A stretch of DNA of 64,000 nt. It comes from a virus. A program made the position numbers and the translations under genes. The stretch spans positions 1 to 64,000 of the IMG/VR virus record IMGVR_UViG_3300005613_000054, one strand, 5' to 3'. The notes under the pieces are model-generated. The model did no database searches and had not been told where the DNA came from. It was given only the letters and a program-made list of their open reading frames with translations. Position 1 is the first letter of the stretch. Every line of letters begins with the position of its first letter. Shown one piece after another: positions 49,501 to 57,679 of this stretch.

Positions 49501-50516
49501 GTATCGATGGTACAACTCCAAGAACATATGCAGTCAATACTCCTATTCAGAAGTATGAGGTTGCTGGTGTATCCTTGAGAAAAATCAATACTACACACAA
49601 TTTGGTCAATGCATCCAACACAATTGAAGATAAAGTCAACCTCGATCACTATCACGTCAAGATTACTGGGAATAAGAATTTTAACGCTAGTAAGCTTGCT
49701 GGCGGCACCAATGCTACCGCAACTGGAAACATCCAGTTCGATCGCATCGTTCCATCAATCAATCACACAACCCCTAACGGAACTAATATTGCTGCACAAG
49801 TAAGAACAGTTTCCGCTACCAGCGTTGATGGTACTGAAATCTCCTTCCAGGATAAAGGTTATGAATCAGTTTCTCTAGAAGGTGAAACTAAGTTCACTGA
49901 TCCAAGAATGGTTGCTTCTAGGGTCAATGAGGAAAGCAAATTGCTTGCTCTACCTGGTGCTAAGTCGTTCACTTTTGAACTATCACTTTCTACAACCAAT
50001 AAAGACGTTTCTCCTGTAGTCAATGCATTTGAAAGTTTCATTGTAACAGAAAGTAACCGTACCAACAGTCCTATTGCTAACTATGTGACCGACAGAAGAT
50101 CCAATCTTTTGGTTCAGGATCCACACGACTTCTCTTATGTGACTAAGATTATCAGTCTAGAGAACCCTGCTACCTCTTTGAAAGTAATCTTTGACGCATT
50201 CAGACCTGCTGCTGCAGACATCCGTGTTCTATACCGCCTGTTCCGTGTCGATGGATCTGAAATCGATCGTGTATTTGAATTGATGCCTGGTTTCGATAAC
50301 CTAGATAACAACGGACAGGTTATTAATCCTAAGAACAATAGCGGTAGATCTGATAGACAAGTTTCGGCAAGTCTAGAGAACCAGTTCCTAGAATACACAT
50401 TCACAGGAAATAATCTACCACAGTTCAGTGCATATCAGATCAAGGTAGAATGCACAACCATTAACCAAGCACAGTCTCCACGGATCAAGAACTTCCGTGG
50501 TATCGCACTAGCATAA
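43512..50516 (+). CDS. Giant structural protein, DUF4815-like, gp10 position
   Basis: 2334 residues. The N-terminus (NVSPYYDDFDPSKNYKRVLF, PVQARELTTLQSILQDQI, FKEGSMVIPG) is the hallmark of large cyanophage virion proteins with the domain I know as DUF4815. Downstream are long beta-rich regions; residues 1500-1530 hold a Pro-rich turn (RPAPPPPRFIDPIAQSFFV) seen in fibre/pin proteins. Position after gp8 suggests a counterpart of gp10, the wedge protein that carries the tail pins. Start 2 bp after the gp8 stop region. Confidence 0.72.
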   Translation: MPQNTNLNVSPYYDDFDPSKNYKRVLFKPGVPVQARELTTLQSILQDQIEKFGEHFFKEGSMVIPGSIAYDSNYYAVKIEPTFFGVDVENYTDKLIGLTIQGKTSGITAVVKQVLVRNRSTENATTLYIKYQKSSTENFSTDEFLDGENLVTLSDFTYGSTTISAGSDFATCFQSNATATGSAFGIDSGVYFARGEFIEVSSETIVLDQYDNTPSYRVGFFVNEQIITAVDDPTLYDNAQGFSNYTAPGADRLKISLSLIKKSLDDFQDENFIELFRVRNGEVKKIVQRTVYSEIAKELARRTFDESGDYYVDKFDLNTKESLNDRYSTFGVFFPEELTDQGNTPSKDLMEIQVGPGKAYVKGYEVETFGSTFLDVEKPRTTLSIEGAGIPFQAGNLVRVNNIYGSASVGLATTGSVDLRSERLGSDLDAATGQSIGRARVYDYKATNSGYVDQTSQFDLYLYDIQTDTEITLNQELALSAPALIEGKNSGARGYLRVQTGNILTLHQTSGDFIVDEAILVNGIENGRVITKVTEFDVSDIKSVRSEIGIVTFSADAVLEPKINYGGQGFVVSSSSGSPAISTITSTGPGWTVGIKSGDIVSYARTDVQGTIYNRVVTVVPTNQSLTIEAVEDVTDVATGSLPGFTAQVSGLQIVAPRLRNSQSGFLYAEFPNQNIESVDLTTSDVFIRREYRDRSTSAQSELDLPSLSGTDFVYAPFDEERYTVSYKDGTVEALTSDQFVLTNGAKGATISGLTKASETGVIAVTTQQKSKVTSKTKILNRAASITVTGSKYNYSGVSTAVNDGLTFNTAYGTRVQDSEISLNVPDVVNVHAVFESSTNAAPTVPKITLSSLNGPNSNNTDLIVGEILIGSESGASAMVLGKTGTTEIFYVAKNTENFIETEEVVFQESGVKGNISQIDLGDADILRNYSFDTGQRLEYYDFGRLIRNIGSQEPSGQLRVFFDHYTINSSDNGEIITTNSYPSYDQDVPSFNNIRNTDVIDFRPRVANYSGSLSPFEFESRNFGSSGQTVPNVIVSDENIVLDYNYYVGRRDRLFLNQDSTFTIVRGTPAEVPVLPDTIDDSFELARIDYRPYVYDVNADVTIDFRANKRYTMRDIGLLEDRLENLEYYTSLSLLETKTEGLVIQDPDTGLDKFKSGFVVDNFSTFDVADKSVPILKYDIRDEEMVARTYFDDIDLLVGSESLIGTNGTPDLSVDVRYATDLGSPNIKKGKNLVTLNYAQVEQGTQTFASRVVNINPFDVVTWRGRMSLNPETDVWVERRFNTVNGGWGSTQVISTATAIPNMRAQNIEFVATRLKPGTEFYSFFSRTDMSDNRSLTVPKLLEVTPVQGAFQIGETVVGRLLNNQNTTSNPEIRFRLAAPDHKDGPYDAPTFKYANNPYSNVGLSSFYSETTEVLNIDTGSLNQKSDERFFGYVVKDMRLVGETSNAEAIVKEVRLVSDNNGVLVGSVNIPGSNPTFANGTNNLEVSAEKTPNTTPGVVVSGADANFFSQGTIITQTTIIRRARPAPPPPRFIDPIAQSFFVEENPGCFFTSVDCYFYSKSATIPVELRIVTVENGVPTQNLVPGASVVLDPGSVNVSDDASAATTFTFDDVVYCPTGEYAFVLLADTDAYNVWISRVGEEDISTKDLPEIQKIIINKQPSLGSLFKSQNASTWTASQLEDLKFVARKAEFTLDSGTFRFYNPELQTYNTRNKLETNAIEVFSKKTTIGLSSAITAEGIVVGSQIRQDNVSASGFVESLRGAIGLANTGLNLTNAGVGYSNSTYNDVSFTTLTGSGSGAAGIVTVTGGTIDNVCVTNSGFGYAVGDTLTATLGSNTLGANLLFTVGVVTSINTFALTNVTGAPFNTSDQIQYVPTDGPGVGIGSTLFSIVPTTVTDNTDQFDGTYFKVNQANHGMHADNNLVKIEGASGDTVPTTIQVGYAVSSIENISIGNSTNFNMFEGAQVTNTNPGFALVGDEIIAYTGVGNNLLTGITTRGIDGTTPRTYAVNTPIQKYEVAGVSLRKINTTHNLVNASNTIEDKVNLDHYHVKITGNKNFNASKLAGGTNATATGNIQFDRIVPSINHTTPNGTNIAAQVRTVSATSVDGTEISFQDKGYESVSLEGETKFTDPRMVASRVNEESKLLALPGAKSFTFELSLSTTNKDVSPVVNAFESFIVTESNRTNSPIANYVTDRRSNLLVQDPHDFSYVTKIISLENPATSLKVIFDAFRPAAADIRVLYRLFRVDGSEIDRVFELMPGFDNLDNNGQVINPKNNSGRSDRQVSASLENQFLEYTFTGNNLPQFSAYQIKVECTTINQAQSPRIKNFRGIALA

Positions 50517-50623
50517 TGGCTTGGATGTTTGTTTACGAGTATTATTATGAAAAGGGCAAAGGTAGAGGACCACTCCAATCTGGAAAGAGATCTGGAAACG
50601 GGAGCGATCCTCAACGTCGATAA
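50516..50623 (+). CDS. Possible 35-residue ORF overlapping the next gene
   Basis: ATG overlaps the preceding stop (taATG). The short peptide is aromatic then basic (FVYEYYYEKGKGRGP). It shares 77 bp with the better-supported gene at 50547 in another frame. Only one may be functional. Confidence 0.3.
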   Translation: MAWMFVYEYYYEKGKGRGPLQSGKRSGNGSDPQRR

Positions 50624-50738
50624 GACGGCATATGAACGATATCTTGCTGAAAAAGAAGTTAGATTACGTCAACAAAGAGAAATAGAAGAACTAAGAGCAG
50701 AAATTGCGACACTTAAAGCAATGATGCTCAATAAATAA
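50547..50738 (+). CDS. Small coiled-coil protein of the virion block
   Basis: 63 residues from ATG 50547. The C-terminal half is a clear coiled coil (RLRQQREIEELRAEIATLK). The N-terminal half (NLERDLETGAILNVDKTAYE) resembles small conserved proteins of T4-like cyanophages located among structural genes. The last codons AAT AAA TAA also form a late-promoter-like octamer. A chaperone or minor virion role is inference. Confidence 0.6.
   Translation: MKRAKVEDHSNLERDLETGAILNVDKTAYERYLAEKEVRLRQQREIEELRAEIATLKAMMLNK
50730..50737 (+). promoter_or_regulatory. Late-promoter-like AATAAATA
   Basis: One mismatch from TATAAATA, embedded in the final codons of the coiled-coil gene, 21 bp before the next start at 50759. 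Confidence 0.4.
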
Positions 50739-50758
50739 CAGTAAGATGGTATTAGGAA

Positions 50759-51100
50759 ATGACAGTTCCAACAGTAAACCTGGTAATTGAGCAGGCAACT
50801 GATTTTGCAAGAACCTTTTCTCTAAAAAGGTCTGATGGAGCTCCTTTGAATTTGACTAATTATACTTTCGATGCAAAGATGCGAAAGTGGAGCAATTCTG
50901 CTAATTCAATTAGTTTTGGTACTACATATAATTCTGATCCTACTCAGGGAAGACTAACTATTTCGATGGGTAGCTCTGTAACTGGTATTATTACTGAAGG
51001 TCGATATAATTATGATATTGTTGTTACTAATACAGAATCTTCCGACATCAAAACAAAAGTTATTACTGGGCAGATCACTGTAAACTCGACCATTTCTTAA
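50759..51100 (+). CDS. Small virion-block protein, Ig/BppU-like pattern
   Basis: 113 residues. VNLVIEQATDFARTFSLKRSDGAPLNLT then FDAKMRK resembles the N-terminal beta-sandwich found in some phage baseplate upper proteins and fibre-associated proteins, in which a membrane of Q-G-x-D/T-F strands leads. Followed 1 bp later by another small structural-like gene. Probably a minor tail or fibre-base component. Confidence 0.6.
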   Translation: MTVPTVNLVIEQATDFARTFSLKRSDGAPLNLTNYTFDAKMRKWSNSANSISFGTTYNSDPTQGRLTISMGSSVTGIITEGRYNYDIVVTNTESSDIKTKVITGQITVNSTIS

Positions 51101-51101
51101 A

Positions 51102-51476
51102 ATGCCAGACGATATTGTAGTTCAATTATCAGATGGTGGATTTTCAGCAGATCCAAACATTGGCAGTGATGTAGTAGTAGTTCAATCAACCGCAGGAGGA
51201 GATGTGGCAAATCTCGGAGATATTTTAGATGTTGATACATCAAATCTAGATTCTTCCACAAACAAATTTGTAATGATTTATGATTCAGTAACACGTAAAT
51301 ATAAGTTTGTAAATCCAGATGATGTTCTTGATGCGTCTGCTGGAGTATCTACGGATAGATCTACTAATCCAGATCCATTACCTTTAGGTATGACGGATCA
51401 AACTTTAGATTATCTTGAAGATGAATTAGACGTTAGGTTGGATAATAAGATTGATGTTGATGCTGGTACTTTTTGA
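51102..51476 (+). CDS. Small acidic virion-block protein
   Basis: 124 residues, acidic. Motifs such as SSTNKFVMIYDSVTRKYKFV and the C-terminal DDELDVRLDNKIDVDAGTF are of the kind seen in fibre-associated cyanophage proteins: a Y-x-x-x-x-x-K-Y-x-F strand pair, as in other fibre domains here. The final DAGTF recalls the IDGGTF end of the 1640-residue protein next to it, which hints at a shared C-terminal assembly signal. Confidence 0.6.
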   Translation: MPDDIVVQLSDGGFSADPNIGSDVVVVQSTAGGDVANLGDILDVDTSNLDSSTNKFVMIYDSVTRKYKFVNPDDVLDASAGVSTDRSTNPDPLPLGMTDQTLDYLEDELDVRLDNKIDVDAGTF

Positions 51477-51526
51477 AGAACTCAAATTATTCTAAATATT
51501 TGAGTATGTAAAATTATACCACATCA

Positions 51527-54500
51527 ATGGCTGCTCCAGTAATTCAGTTTAAGCGGGGTCAATTTGCCAATCTACCAGGACTTCGTGCGGGCGAACCTGG
51601 TTTCACAACGGACAAATATGACCTCTACGTTGGTTTAAACTCAACATCCAACGGCAACAAATTCTTCGGTTCACACAGATATTGGACTAAAGAAACTACT
51701 ACCGAAGGTTCTGCGGTAAGAATCGTAGAAGGTAGTGATAACGGCGAAAACTATATCGAACTAAAGGCACCTGCTGCTCTAGCAAGTAACCTAACCCTAA
51801 CATTCCCAAATGAAATCGTTACAGATGGTTACCTTAAGGTAGCTGCTGACGGTACTCTAACTTGGGATGATACCCTAGACGCAACAAACGTCAACGCTAC
51901 TGGTGTTGGTACAGTTGCATTTCTACAATCGACAACAGTTAACGTTTCCGCAGGCACTACTGTCGGTGGTGCTCTAGACGTAAATGGCGGCGCAGATATT
52001 TCTGGTGGTGAAACCACCCTTTCATCCGCAACAGTTTCTGACCTAACAGCAGGTCGTGTTCTTCTAGCGGGTACTTCTGGTGCCCTAGAAGACAGCGCTA
52101 ACTTGACCTTCGGTGCTAATGGTCTAACAGTTACCGGTGAGGCAACAGTCTCTGCTGGTATGACTGTAACCGGTGCTCTAAATGTAGACGGTACATCCAC
52201 TTTCAATGATACCGTACAAGTCAGCGCTGGAAATTCAATTGGTATTGGTACAGACTCACCAGAAGGGTCGTTCTTGCATATTCACAGTGCAACTGAAAGG
52301 ACAATTAATGTTGACGGCGCTGCAGACTTAAGTAAGGCATTTATTAGACTTTCTGGAGAAGGTGGTGGTGGTCCCGGTGAAGGGATGAGCAGTCTATACC
52401 TTGATCCCAACCAAGTTATTACTGATGATGATACTCTACTCTTTGGCGTAACCCATGCTCCACAAGGACCAGGTTATGTTAGATCAATTAGATTTGGTGG
52501 CGGAAACGGCGCAACCAATATTGATTATGATCAGATGTGGCTGAATACAGTCAACGGCACTCTTCACGTTGCTGGTATCGCTAGCGTAGGTGGTCTTGAT
52601 GTTATTGGTGTTACTACTTCCACAGGTGGTTTTTCTGGTGATCTAACTGGTAACGTAACTGGTAACGTAACCGGTAACGTAACTTCGACCGGAAGCAACT
52701 CCTTCGGACAAGTATCTGTCTCGGGTGTAACAACCTCCACGGGCGGATTCGTTGGTGACCTAACTGGTAACGTAACTGGTGATCTAACTGGTGTTGCTTC
52801 CACAGCAACTAAACTAGAGACTGCTCGTAACTTCAGTGCTTCTGGCGATGCAACTGCTCCTGCAGTTTCCTTCGACGGTACAGGCAACGTTGACCTAGCA
52901 CTAACCCTAGCGAACTCTGGTGTATCTGCTGCAACTTACGGTTCACAAACTGAAGTTCCAGTTATCACGGTTGACGCAAAAGGTCGCATCACATCTGCTA
53001 CCACCGCTGCCGTTGGTACTGCACTAACCGTAACTGGTGACTCTGGTTCTGAGCAGATTAATCTTCTAACCGAAGCACTATCGATCACTGGTGGTACAAA
53101 CGTAACCACAAGTGCTGCTTCTAATGGTGTTGAAGTTGCTCTTGATGCAGACATTTCTGTAACAAGCGTCAACTCTTCCACAGTTAACGTTTCTGCTGGT
53201 GCTACTATTGGTGGTGCTGCTGATCTAAACGGTACTCTTGATGTTGCTGCTGAGGCAACTCTTGCTTCTGCTATCGTTTCTGACCTAACTAATGGTCGTG
53301 TTGTTCTAGCGGGTACATCTGGTGCTATCGAAGATAGCGCTGACTTGACTTTCGGTGCTAACGGTCTAACAGTTGGTGGTCAACTAAGCGTTTCTGGTGT
53401 TACTACCTCCACAGGTGGTTTCGTTGGTGATCTAACTGGTAACGTAACCGGCAATGTAACCGGCAATGTAACTGGTGACCTAACTGGTAACGTAACCGGC
53501 AATGTAACTGGTGATGTAACTGGTAACATCAACTCTACTGGTGTTTCCACGATTGCTCAACTAGAAGCATCGACAGTTAATGCAACTGGTATCGTAAGTG
53601 CTACTTCCTTCGCAACTGGAGCCGAAGGCAGTGCTCTAATCGTAACCAGCAATAGCATTACTGGTCCTTCTTCCTTCTTCCTTGATCCTGCTGGTGTTGG
53701 CGACAACACAGGTCGCGTCATCATCAAAGGTGACCTACAGGTTGACGGTACTCAAACGATTGTTAATTCGACAACCGTTACTGTTGCCGATAAGAACGTA
53801 ATGCTTGCCGATGGCGCTGCGAATGATGCAGCTGCTGATGGCGGCGGTATCACAGTTCAGTCTGGCGACGGCAACAAGACCTTCCAGTTTGAAGCAACTG
53901 GTGATAACTTCGGTTCTTCCGAGAACATCAACCTAGCAACCGGCAAGGTCCTCAAGGTTAACAACACTGAGGTTCTAAGTGCAACTGCTCTAAGCAGCAG
54001 CGTTGTTGTTAATGTTGCTTCTCTAGACATCGATGGTGCTAGTGAAACAGCAGCACTTGCAGACGCAGACCTATTCGTCATTGACGACGGTGGTGCTGGT
54101 ACAAACCAAAAACTAACTGCCGCAAACCTTAAGTCTTATGTCCTTGGTGGTGGTGCTGGCGCTACCTTTGAGGCAATCAAGGTAACGGGTATTGCAACTC
54201 TAACTCAGACTCAGACCAACGACATCATTGTTTCTGCTGGTGCTACTGTAACCGGTGCTCTAGACGTTGATGGTGGTGCTGATATCAGCGGTGGTGAAAC
54301 AACACTATCTTCTGCAACAGTTTCTGACCTAACAAACGGTCGTATCGTCCTAGCAGGTGCATCTGGTGCTCTTCAAGATAGTGCAAACCTAACCTTCGGA
54401 GATAACGGTCTATTCACTGCTGGTGATGTAAATGTTTCCGGCATTGTAACCGCTTCTTCTGGTTTCGTTGGTGCTCTAACTGGTAATGTAACTGGTGATG

Positions 54501-56449
54501 TAACCGGTGACGTAACTGGTGATCTAACTGGTGATGTTTCTGGTAACATCAGCGGTGCTGCTGGTACATTCTCTTCTTATGTACACGCTGCAGACTTCCG
54601 CGACACAGATGGTTCACTAGTTCCACTAGTTGGTGTTTCTTCTGCTTCTGCTCACACAGGTCTAGTTACCGCGTTCAAGTTCGTTGGTACTGGTCTTGAA
54701 GAGTACAAGGTTGAGAACGAAGTTGCAACCATCCGCGTTTCCGGTGTTGCTGCTTCTACCTACACCACTTCATCCACATTCACTGCAACTGACGCTCAGA
54801 CAACATTTACGTTTGTTCCTGGTTATACAGAAGGATTCGTTGATGTATACCTCAACGGTATTCGCCTAATTACGGGCACTGACTTCACTGCAAACGACGA
54901 ATCTACCGTTGTTCTTGCTTCTGGTGCAACTGCTGGTGATGAAGTTGAAATCGTTTCCTTCAAGGAACTCGGCGACCTCATTCACGTTCAGTCGCTCAAG
55001 TCTGTTGATAACCTAACTGCTGGTATCGTAACAGCAACTTCGACAAACTTCAGCACACTAACTGCTGGAATCTCCACTATCGGCAACATGGTTGTCGGTA
55101 CTGGTTCTACTGATGTTATCGTCAATGGCGACTTCCAGGCAACTGGTACTGTTAAGATTGGTGATTCCACAATCACACTTGATGGTAATACCGACATCAT
55201 CACTGCTGCTGGCGTCAACCTAAGCGGTGTTACTACTTCCACAGGTGGTTTCGTTGGTGATCTAACTGGTAACTCTGATAGCGCAACTCAACTTCAGACT
55301 GCTCGCAACTTCTCCGCAAGTGGTGATGCAACCGCTTCTGCAGTTTCCTTCAACGGCACAGATGGTGTTGACCTAGCACTAACCCTAGCAACCGTCAATA
55401 GCGACACTGGTTCTTTCGGTTCACAAACCCAGATTCCAGTCGTCACTGTTAACGCTAAGGGTCTTGTTACTGCAGTAACTACCGCAAGCGTTGGTACTGC
55501 ACTAACGGTTTCTGGTGATACCGGTTCTGAGGATATCAACCTCCTAACTGAAACACTAACAATCAGCGGTGGTACAAACGTAACCACAAGTGCTTCTTCC
55601 AACTCTATTTCGGTTGATCTAGATTCCGACATTAGCCTAACAAGCGTCAACGCTACAACAGTTAACGTTTCCGCAGGCACTACTGTCGGTGGTGCTCTAG
55701 ACGTAAACGGTGGTGCAGACATCTCCGGCGGCGAGACAACACTTTCTTCCGCTACAGTATCTGATCTAACCTCCGGTCGCGTCGTTCTCGCAGGTACTTC
55801 CGGTGCCCTAGAAGACAGCGCTAACCTAACCTTCAACGGCACAATCCTAAGTGCTCCTCAGGTAAGCGCTACAACGTCTGCTACGCTTGCTTCCGCAGCG
55901 ATCTCCGATCTAACTGATGGTCGCATCGTTCTCGCTGGTGCAAGTGGCGAACTAGAAGACAGCGCTAACTTGACCTTCGGTGCTAACGGTCTAACCGTAA
56001 CCGGTGGTTCGATTGTTTCTGCTGCTTCTACCTTCAGCGACAACCTAGACGTTGGTGGAAACGTAATCGTTACCGGTGATCTAACCGTCAACGGTACGAC
56101 CACCCAACTAAACACCACTCAAACAACTGTTGAAGACGTTCTTCTAGAACTCCAGGTTGTTGATGGTTCTGCTCCTGTTTCTGATACCAACAAGGACGTT
56201 GGTATCGTCATGAACTACTTCAGTGGTTCTGCTAAGAAGGCAGCAGTATACTGGGACGACAGTGCAGCACGCTTCGCACTATCCGACGATGCTTCTGAAA
56301 CCGGTGGTGTTCTAACCGCTTCTTCTTACAGTGGTCTAGAAATCGGTTCCTTGTTCTTGAACGACTGTGCTGGCGCTTCGCAGGTCATCTCCTGCAGCGG
56401 CACCACCCGCTCGCTAGAGAACATCAGCATCGACGGCGGTACATTCTGA
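51527..56449 (+). CDS. Large repetitive tail-fibre-like protein
   Basis: 1640 residues. The N-terminal QFKRGQFANLPGLRAGEPGF is the typical attachment-end segment of phage fibre proteins. The body consists of long internal repeats: TVNVSAGTTVGGALDVNG, ADISGGETTLSSATVSDL, GRVVLAGTSGALEDSANL and LTGNVTGNVTGD each recur, with exact DNA copies (for example near 51939 and 55661). A non-repetitive C-terminus ends IDGGTF. Likely a trimeric fibre contacting the host; repeat number can probably change by recombination. A terminator follows directly. Confidence 0.8.
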   Translation: MAAPVIQFKRGQFANLPGLRAGEPGFTTDKYDLYVGLNSTSNGNKFFGSHRYWTKETTTEGSAVRIVEGSDNGENYIELKAPAALASNLTLTFPNEIVTDGYLKVAADGTLTWDDTLDATNVNATGVGTVAFLQSTTVNVSAGTTVGGALDVNGGADISGGETTLSSATVSDLTAGRVLLAGTSGALEDSANLTFGANGLTVTGEATVSAGMTVTGALNVDGTSTFNDTVQVSAGNSIGIGTDSPEGSFLHIHSATERTINVDGAADLSKAFIRLSGEGGGGPGEGMSSLYLDPNQVITDDDTLLFGVTHAPQGPGYVRSIRFGGGNGATNIDYDQMWLNTVNGTLHVAGIASVGGLDVIGVTTSTGGFSGDLTGNVTGNVTGNVTSTGSNSFGQVSVSGVTTSTGGFVGDLTGNVTGDLTGVASTATKLETARNFSASGDATAPAVSFDGTGNVDLALTLANSGVSAATYGSQTEVPVITVDAKGRITSATTAAVGTALTVTGDSGSEQINLLTEALSITGGTNVTTSAASNGVEVALDADISVTSVNSSTVNVSAGATIGGAADLNGTLDVAAEATLASAIVSDLTNGRVVLAGTSGAIEDSADLTFGANGLTVGGQLSVSGVTTSTGGFVGDLTGNVTGNVTGNVTGDLTGNVTGNVTGDVTGNINSTGVSTIAQLEASTVNATGIVSATSFATGAEGSALIVTSNSITGPSSFFLDPAGVGDNTGRVIIKGDLQVDGTQTIVNSTTVTVADKNVMLADGAANDAAADGGGITVQSGDGNKTFQFEATGDNFGSSENINLATGKVLKVNNTEVLSATALSSSVVVNVASLDIDGASETAALADADLFVIDDGGAGTNQKLTAANLKSYVLGGGAGATFEAIKVTGIATLTQTQTNDIIVSAGATVTGALDVDGGADISGGETTLSSATVSDLTNGRIVLAGASGALQDSANLTFGDNGLFTAGDVNVSGIVTASSGFVGALTGNVTGDVTGDVTGDLTGDVSGNISGAAGTFSSYVHAADFRDTDGSLVPLVGVSSASAHTGLVTAFKFVGTGLEEYKVENEVATIRVSGVAASTYTTSSTFTATDAQTTFTFVPGYTEGFVDVYLNGIRLITGTDFTANDESTVVLASGATAGDEVEIVSFKELGDLIHVQSLKSVDNLTAGIVTATSTNFSTLTAGISTIGNMVVGTGSTDVIVNGDFQATGTVKIGDSTITLDGNTDIITAAGVNLSGVTTSTGGFVGDLTGNSDSATQLQTARNFSASGDATASAVSFNGTDGVDLALTLATVNSDTGSFGSQTQIPVVTVNAKGLVTAVTTASVGTALTVSGDTGSEDINLLTETLTISGGTNVTTSASSNSISVDLDSDISLTSVNATTVNVSAGTTVGGALDVNGGADISGGETTLSSATVSDLTSGRVVLAGTSGALEDSANLTFNGTILSAPQVSATTSATLASAAISDLTDGRIVLAGASGELEDSANLTFGANGLTVTGGSIVSAASTFSDNLDVGGNVIVTGDLTVNGTTTQLNTTQTTVEDVLLELQVVDGSAPVSDTNKDVGIVMNYFSGSAKKAAVYWDDSAARFALSDDASETGGVLTASSYSGLEIGSLFLNDCAGASQVISCSGTTRSLENISIDGGTF
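52636..54540 (+). repeat. Clusters of LTGN-V-TGD/TGN coding repeats
   Basis: Short DNA units of the form ctaactggtaacgtaac occur in clusters at about 52636-52690, 53430-53530 and 54478-54540, and elsewhere in the window at about 225-262 and 57230-57300. They are identical or nearly so across three different genes. Confidence 0.65.
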
Positions 56450-56467
56450 TAAGGTTCACTAAAACCT

Positions 56468-56475
56468 AATAAATA
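56468..56475 (+). promoter_or_regulatory. Late-promoter-like AATAAATA
   Basis: One mismatch from TATAAATA, immediately upstream of the terminator stem and 30 bp before the gene at 56505; transcription would start inside the terminator hairpin region. Confidence 0.35.
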
Positions 56476-56504
56476 GGGGGGCAACAAACGCCCCCCTTTT
56501 TTTT
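56476..56504 (+). terminator. Strong intrinsic terminator
   Basis: GGGGGGC (56476-56482), loop aacaaac, GCCCCCC (56490-56496), then a run of eight T. It ends at the base before the next ATG. Confidence 0.9.
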
Positions 56505-56747
56505 ATGAACGACCAACTGACTCTTGATGACGCAGCTGTTCTAATTCAAGTATATCAAAAACGTTTGACGGATGCTCAAGCACAATGTATTGCGCTTGAA
56601 GCAAGAACAATTAGACAGCAACAACAACTGAATGCTTCTGCTGAGGTTATAAATAATCTACAACAACAGTTGCAGAATACTGATCAAAAAACCCAGACTG
56701 CTAAAAGGGTAAATACCAAAAAGGCAGTCGATAGTGGCGAATTTTGA
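56505..56747 (+). CDS. Small coiled-coil protein
   Basis: 80 residues, a Gln-rich continuous helix (YQKRLTDAQAQCIALEARTI, NLQQQLQNTDQ) then a basic tail. The ATG directly follows a terminator T run, so expression may need antitermination, a promoter overlapping the terminator, or readthrough. Probably a fibre chaperone or minor protein; not recognised. Confidence 0.6.
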   Translation: MNDQLTLDDAAVLIQVYQKRLTDAQAQCIALEARTIRQQQQLNASAEVINNLQQQLQNTDQKTQTAKRVNTKKAVDSGEF

Positions 56748-56790
56748 TTAGGAAAATAACTGCTACATAGCAGATTTTTGTTCGTTTTAA

Positions 56791-57654
56791 ATGTCATCAC
56801 CATTAATCAGAATTAAAAGGTCAGCAGTTGCTGGCAAGGTTCCTCACTATCCTTCGCAAATTGACCTAGGTGAATTTGCGATCAACACCGCTGACGGCAA
56901 AGTTTTTATTGCCGCAGGAACAGAAGGTGTTGGTGTAGGAACTACTGTAATTGAAGTAGGTATCTCGACAGAAAACCTACTTACAGGTATTGTAACATCT
57001 ACCACGATTAATACCACTAATTTGACGGTTACGAACCAGATTAGTGGTATTTCTTCTGGTGCTGCAAAGGTTGAAACTGCGACGGATGCAGGTAATCAGT
57101 GGCATCATGTTGGTTTTCTAGATCATAGAACAGGATATCAAAAATTAAAAACAAATGGATTGACCTACAACCCAAGTACCGGAAAATTATACGCTGGTAT
57201 TGGTAGTTTTGGTACAATCACTGGTGCTCTAACAGGTAATGTTACTGGTAATGTTACTGGTAATGTAACGGGTGATGTAACTGGTAATATTAGTGGTGAA
57301 GTAACTGCTTCTCAACTATCTGTTACTGGTATTGCAACCATTTCTGGTTTAACTTTTCCATCTTCTGATGGTAATTTAAATCAAGTTCTTACCACAAATG
57401 GAAATGGGATACTAAGTTTTGCTGATCAAAGTGGTGGTGGTTCAAAACCAACCGAAGAAACTTTTACTGCGACTGCAGGGCAGACAGTTTTTACTACTAG
57501 TTCTGGATTTGGAGATGCAAATTTCCTATTTGTATTTGTTAATGGTGTAAAAATGCGTTTAACTAGTGATTACAGTAAAAATTCAAGTAATAATACGATC
57601 ACATTTACCAGTGGACTGAATGTTGGTGATGAAGTAGATATCGTTATCACCTGA
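56791..57654 (+). CDS. Tail-fibre-like protein with LTGNVTGN repeats
   Basis: 287 residues. The N-terminal IRIKRSAVAGKVPHYPSQIDLGEFAIN parallels the fibre attachment segment of the 1640-residue protein, residues 145-170 carry LTGNVTGNVTGNVTGDV, and the C-terminus (EETFTATAGQTVFTTSSGF then FVNGVKM) is a receptor-side beta domain also found at about residues 1085-1120 of the larger protein. Probably a short fibre sharing modules with the long one. Followed by a late-promoter-like element and gp13. Confidence 0.72.
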   Translation: MSSPLIRIKRSAVAGKVPHYPSQIDLGEFAINTADGKVFIAAGTEGVGVGTTVIEVGISTENLLTGIVTSTTINTTNLTVTNQISGISSGAAKVETATDAGNQWHHVGFLDHRTGYQKLKTNGLTYNPSTGKLYAGIGSFGTITGALTGNVTGNVTGNVTGDVTGNISGEVTASQLSVTGIATISGLTFPSSDGNLNQVLTTNGNGILSFADQSGGGSKPTEETFTATAGQTVFTTSSGFGDANFLFVFVNGVKMRLTSDYSKNSSNNTITFTSGLNVGDEVDIVIT

Positions 57655-57660
57655 TAAATA
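57653..57660 (+). promoter_or_regulatory. Late-promoter-like GATAAATA (gp13)
   Basis: One mismatch from TATAAATA, 19 bp before the gp13 start, overlapping the previous stop. Confidence 0.5.
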
Positions 57661-57679
57661 AAGAAAAGTAATTATAGAT

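Noticed and set aside
52564-52887. Minus-strand ORFs in the 1640-residue fibre gene
   Set aside because: Repetitive Pro/Val mirror of the fibre repeats, as seen elsewhere opposite the same repeat type.
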